From contig JAEYOB010000828.1 of NCBI GenBank assembly GCA_023412175.1, positions 1 through 5,697 on the forward strand: a stretch of DNA of 5,697 nucleotides, in the 5' to 3' direction. Source of the DNA: Pseudomonadota bacterium. GTDB taxonomy: Bacteria > Pseudomonadota > Alphaproteobacteria > Azospirillales > Azospirillaceae. Below, one piece after another: positions 5,183-5,697 of the stretch. Every line of letters begins with the position of its first letter. Position 1 is the stretch's first letter. A program made the position numbers and the translations under genes. The notes beneath the pieces are model-generated. The model did no database searches. It was not told where the DNA came from and saw only the letters and a list, made by a program, of their open reading frames with translations.

Positions 5183-5644
5183 TCAGAAGCCGAGCCCCAT
5201 CAGGGCGGCGATGGAGGTCTTGGCGCCGGTGTGCAGCACGAAGGTGCCGCCGGCCGTCTCCCAGGGGGCGCGCGCCTTCTCGCGGTCGTCGACCAGCACG
5301 GCGCCGGGAGAGGCGTAGCGGTGCTTGTCGCGCGCCATGCAGGTGATGACCTTCACGCGCGGCCCCAGCATGTGCGCCACCCAACGCCGCTTCTGTTCCG
5401 GCGCCCATGATCCCAGCGGCAGGCCGGTGAGGATGGTGGGAGCGAAGGGTTCGCAGAAGCGCCACAGTTCCTGCGCGTCGTGCATGAACTCAAGCGTGCC
5501 GTAGAAGTCCTTGTGGCGTGACAGTTCGCGCCACATGACCTTGGTGGGCAGTTCCTCCGGCCGTTTGCCGGTGACCGTCTTTACGCCGCGCTCGAAGTCT
5601 GCCAGCACGCCGTCGAGGTCGAGGAAGAGGGGATGCTTGGTCAT
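5183..5644 (-). CDS. HAD-superfamily hydrolase, 5'(3')-deoxyribonucleotidase-like
   Basis: The 153-residue product carries all four HAD motifs. Motif I is LDLDGVLADF, with nucleophile Asp9 and acid-base Asp11. Motif II is ILTGLP with Thr73. A likely motif III Lys lies in ARDKHRY (Lys107). Motif IV is VLVDDREK (Asp119, Asp120). The DGVLADF form of motif I, the small cap after it (residues about 19-60) and the ending GGTFVLHTGAKTSIAAL fit the NT5C-type deoxyribonucleotidase family found in bacteria and phages. Such enzymes remove phosphate from (deoxy)nucleoside monophosphates with magnesium. The exact substrate cannot be read from the sequence. The start ATG 5644 has no clear Shine-Dalgarno sequence; the frame stays open to the window edge but has no other start codon in view, and motif I at residue 9 is in the usual place. 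It is separated from the HU-type gene by 233 bases. Confidence 0.85.
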   Translation of the reverse strand: MTKHPLFLDLDGVLADFERGVKTVTGKRPEELPTKVMWRELSRHKDFYGTLEFMHDAQELWRFCEPFAPTILTGLPLGSWAPEQKRRWVAHMLGPRVKVITCMARDKHRYASPGAVLVDDREKARAPWETAGGTFVLHTGAKTSIAALMGLGF

Positions 5645-5697
5645 GGAAGGTCGTCGGAAACGGTTTCGATGAAGGAAAGCGGCCCCCTCCCGAATCC

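Noticed and set aside
4950..5465. Long upstream extension of the HU-type frame
   Set aside because: It overlaps the HAD-family gene in another frame and the intergenic DNA. HU proteins are about 90 residues and begin at the conserved MNQAELIE-type start.

Overview
The window is about 65% G+C. Its gene set (an alphaproteobacterial-type RpoH, a MucR/Ros-family regulator, an HU-type protein and a soluble globin-coupled chemoreceptor) points to an alphaproteobacterium. Family resemblance suggests the Rhodospirillales, perhaps Azospirillum or a relative, but that is a judgement by eye and not the result of a search.

Layout, left to right. (1) The left edge cuts a minus-strand gene for a membrane-anchored sensor protein; only its N-terminal ~206 residues (one transmembrane helix plus the start of a periplasmic region) are inside. 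(2) A divergent intergenic region (about 619-867) carries a compact CCTAC/GTAGG palindrome and a second adjacent small palindrome. It leads to a 56-residue plus-strand ORF of unknown function with a good ribosome binding site. (3) A minus-strand gene (1091-2437) encodes a soluble globin-coupled methyl-accepting chemotaxis protein, probably an oxygen or gas sensor. Its tail converges on the small ORF, with a nested hairpin in the gap. (4) A 334-bp intergenic region holds three successive hairpins; the one closest to rpoH looks like its terminator. (5) rpoH (2772-3662, minus, GTG start with a strong Shine-Dalgarno) encodes the heat-shock sigma factor. (6) A 571-bp region upstream of rpoH is partly AT-rich and holds no supported gene, but has a long-spaced inverted repeat and, near its far end, a strong hairpin behind mucR. 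(7) An HU-type gene and a mucR-type gene sit 29 bp apart on the minus strand and probably form one transcription unit. (8) At the right end is a minus-strand HAD-family gene resembling 5'(3')-deoxyribonucleotidases.

Six of the seven genes are on the minus strand, but they fall into separate units. The HU-mucR pair is the only likely operon. It brings together two chromosome-binding proteins: HU bends DNA, and MucR is known in other alphaproteobacteria as an H-NS-like silencer. RpoH and the aerotaxis-type receptor add stress and oxygen responses, but nothing in the sequence ties them to the HU-mucR pair. I see no mobile element, CRISPR array, tRNA, rRNA or clear sign of horizontal transfer. 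The window looks like ordinary core chromosome; the less expected items are the degenerate zinc site of MucR, the palindrome cluster behind rpoH, and the orphan small protein.
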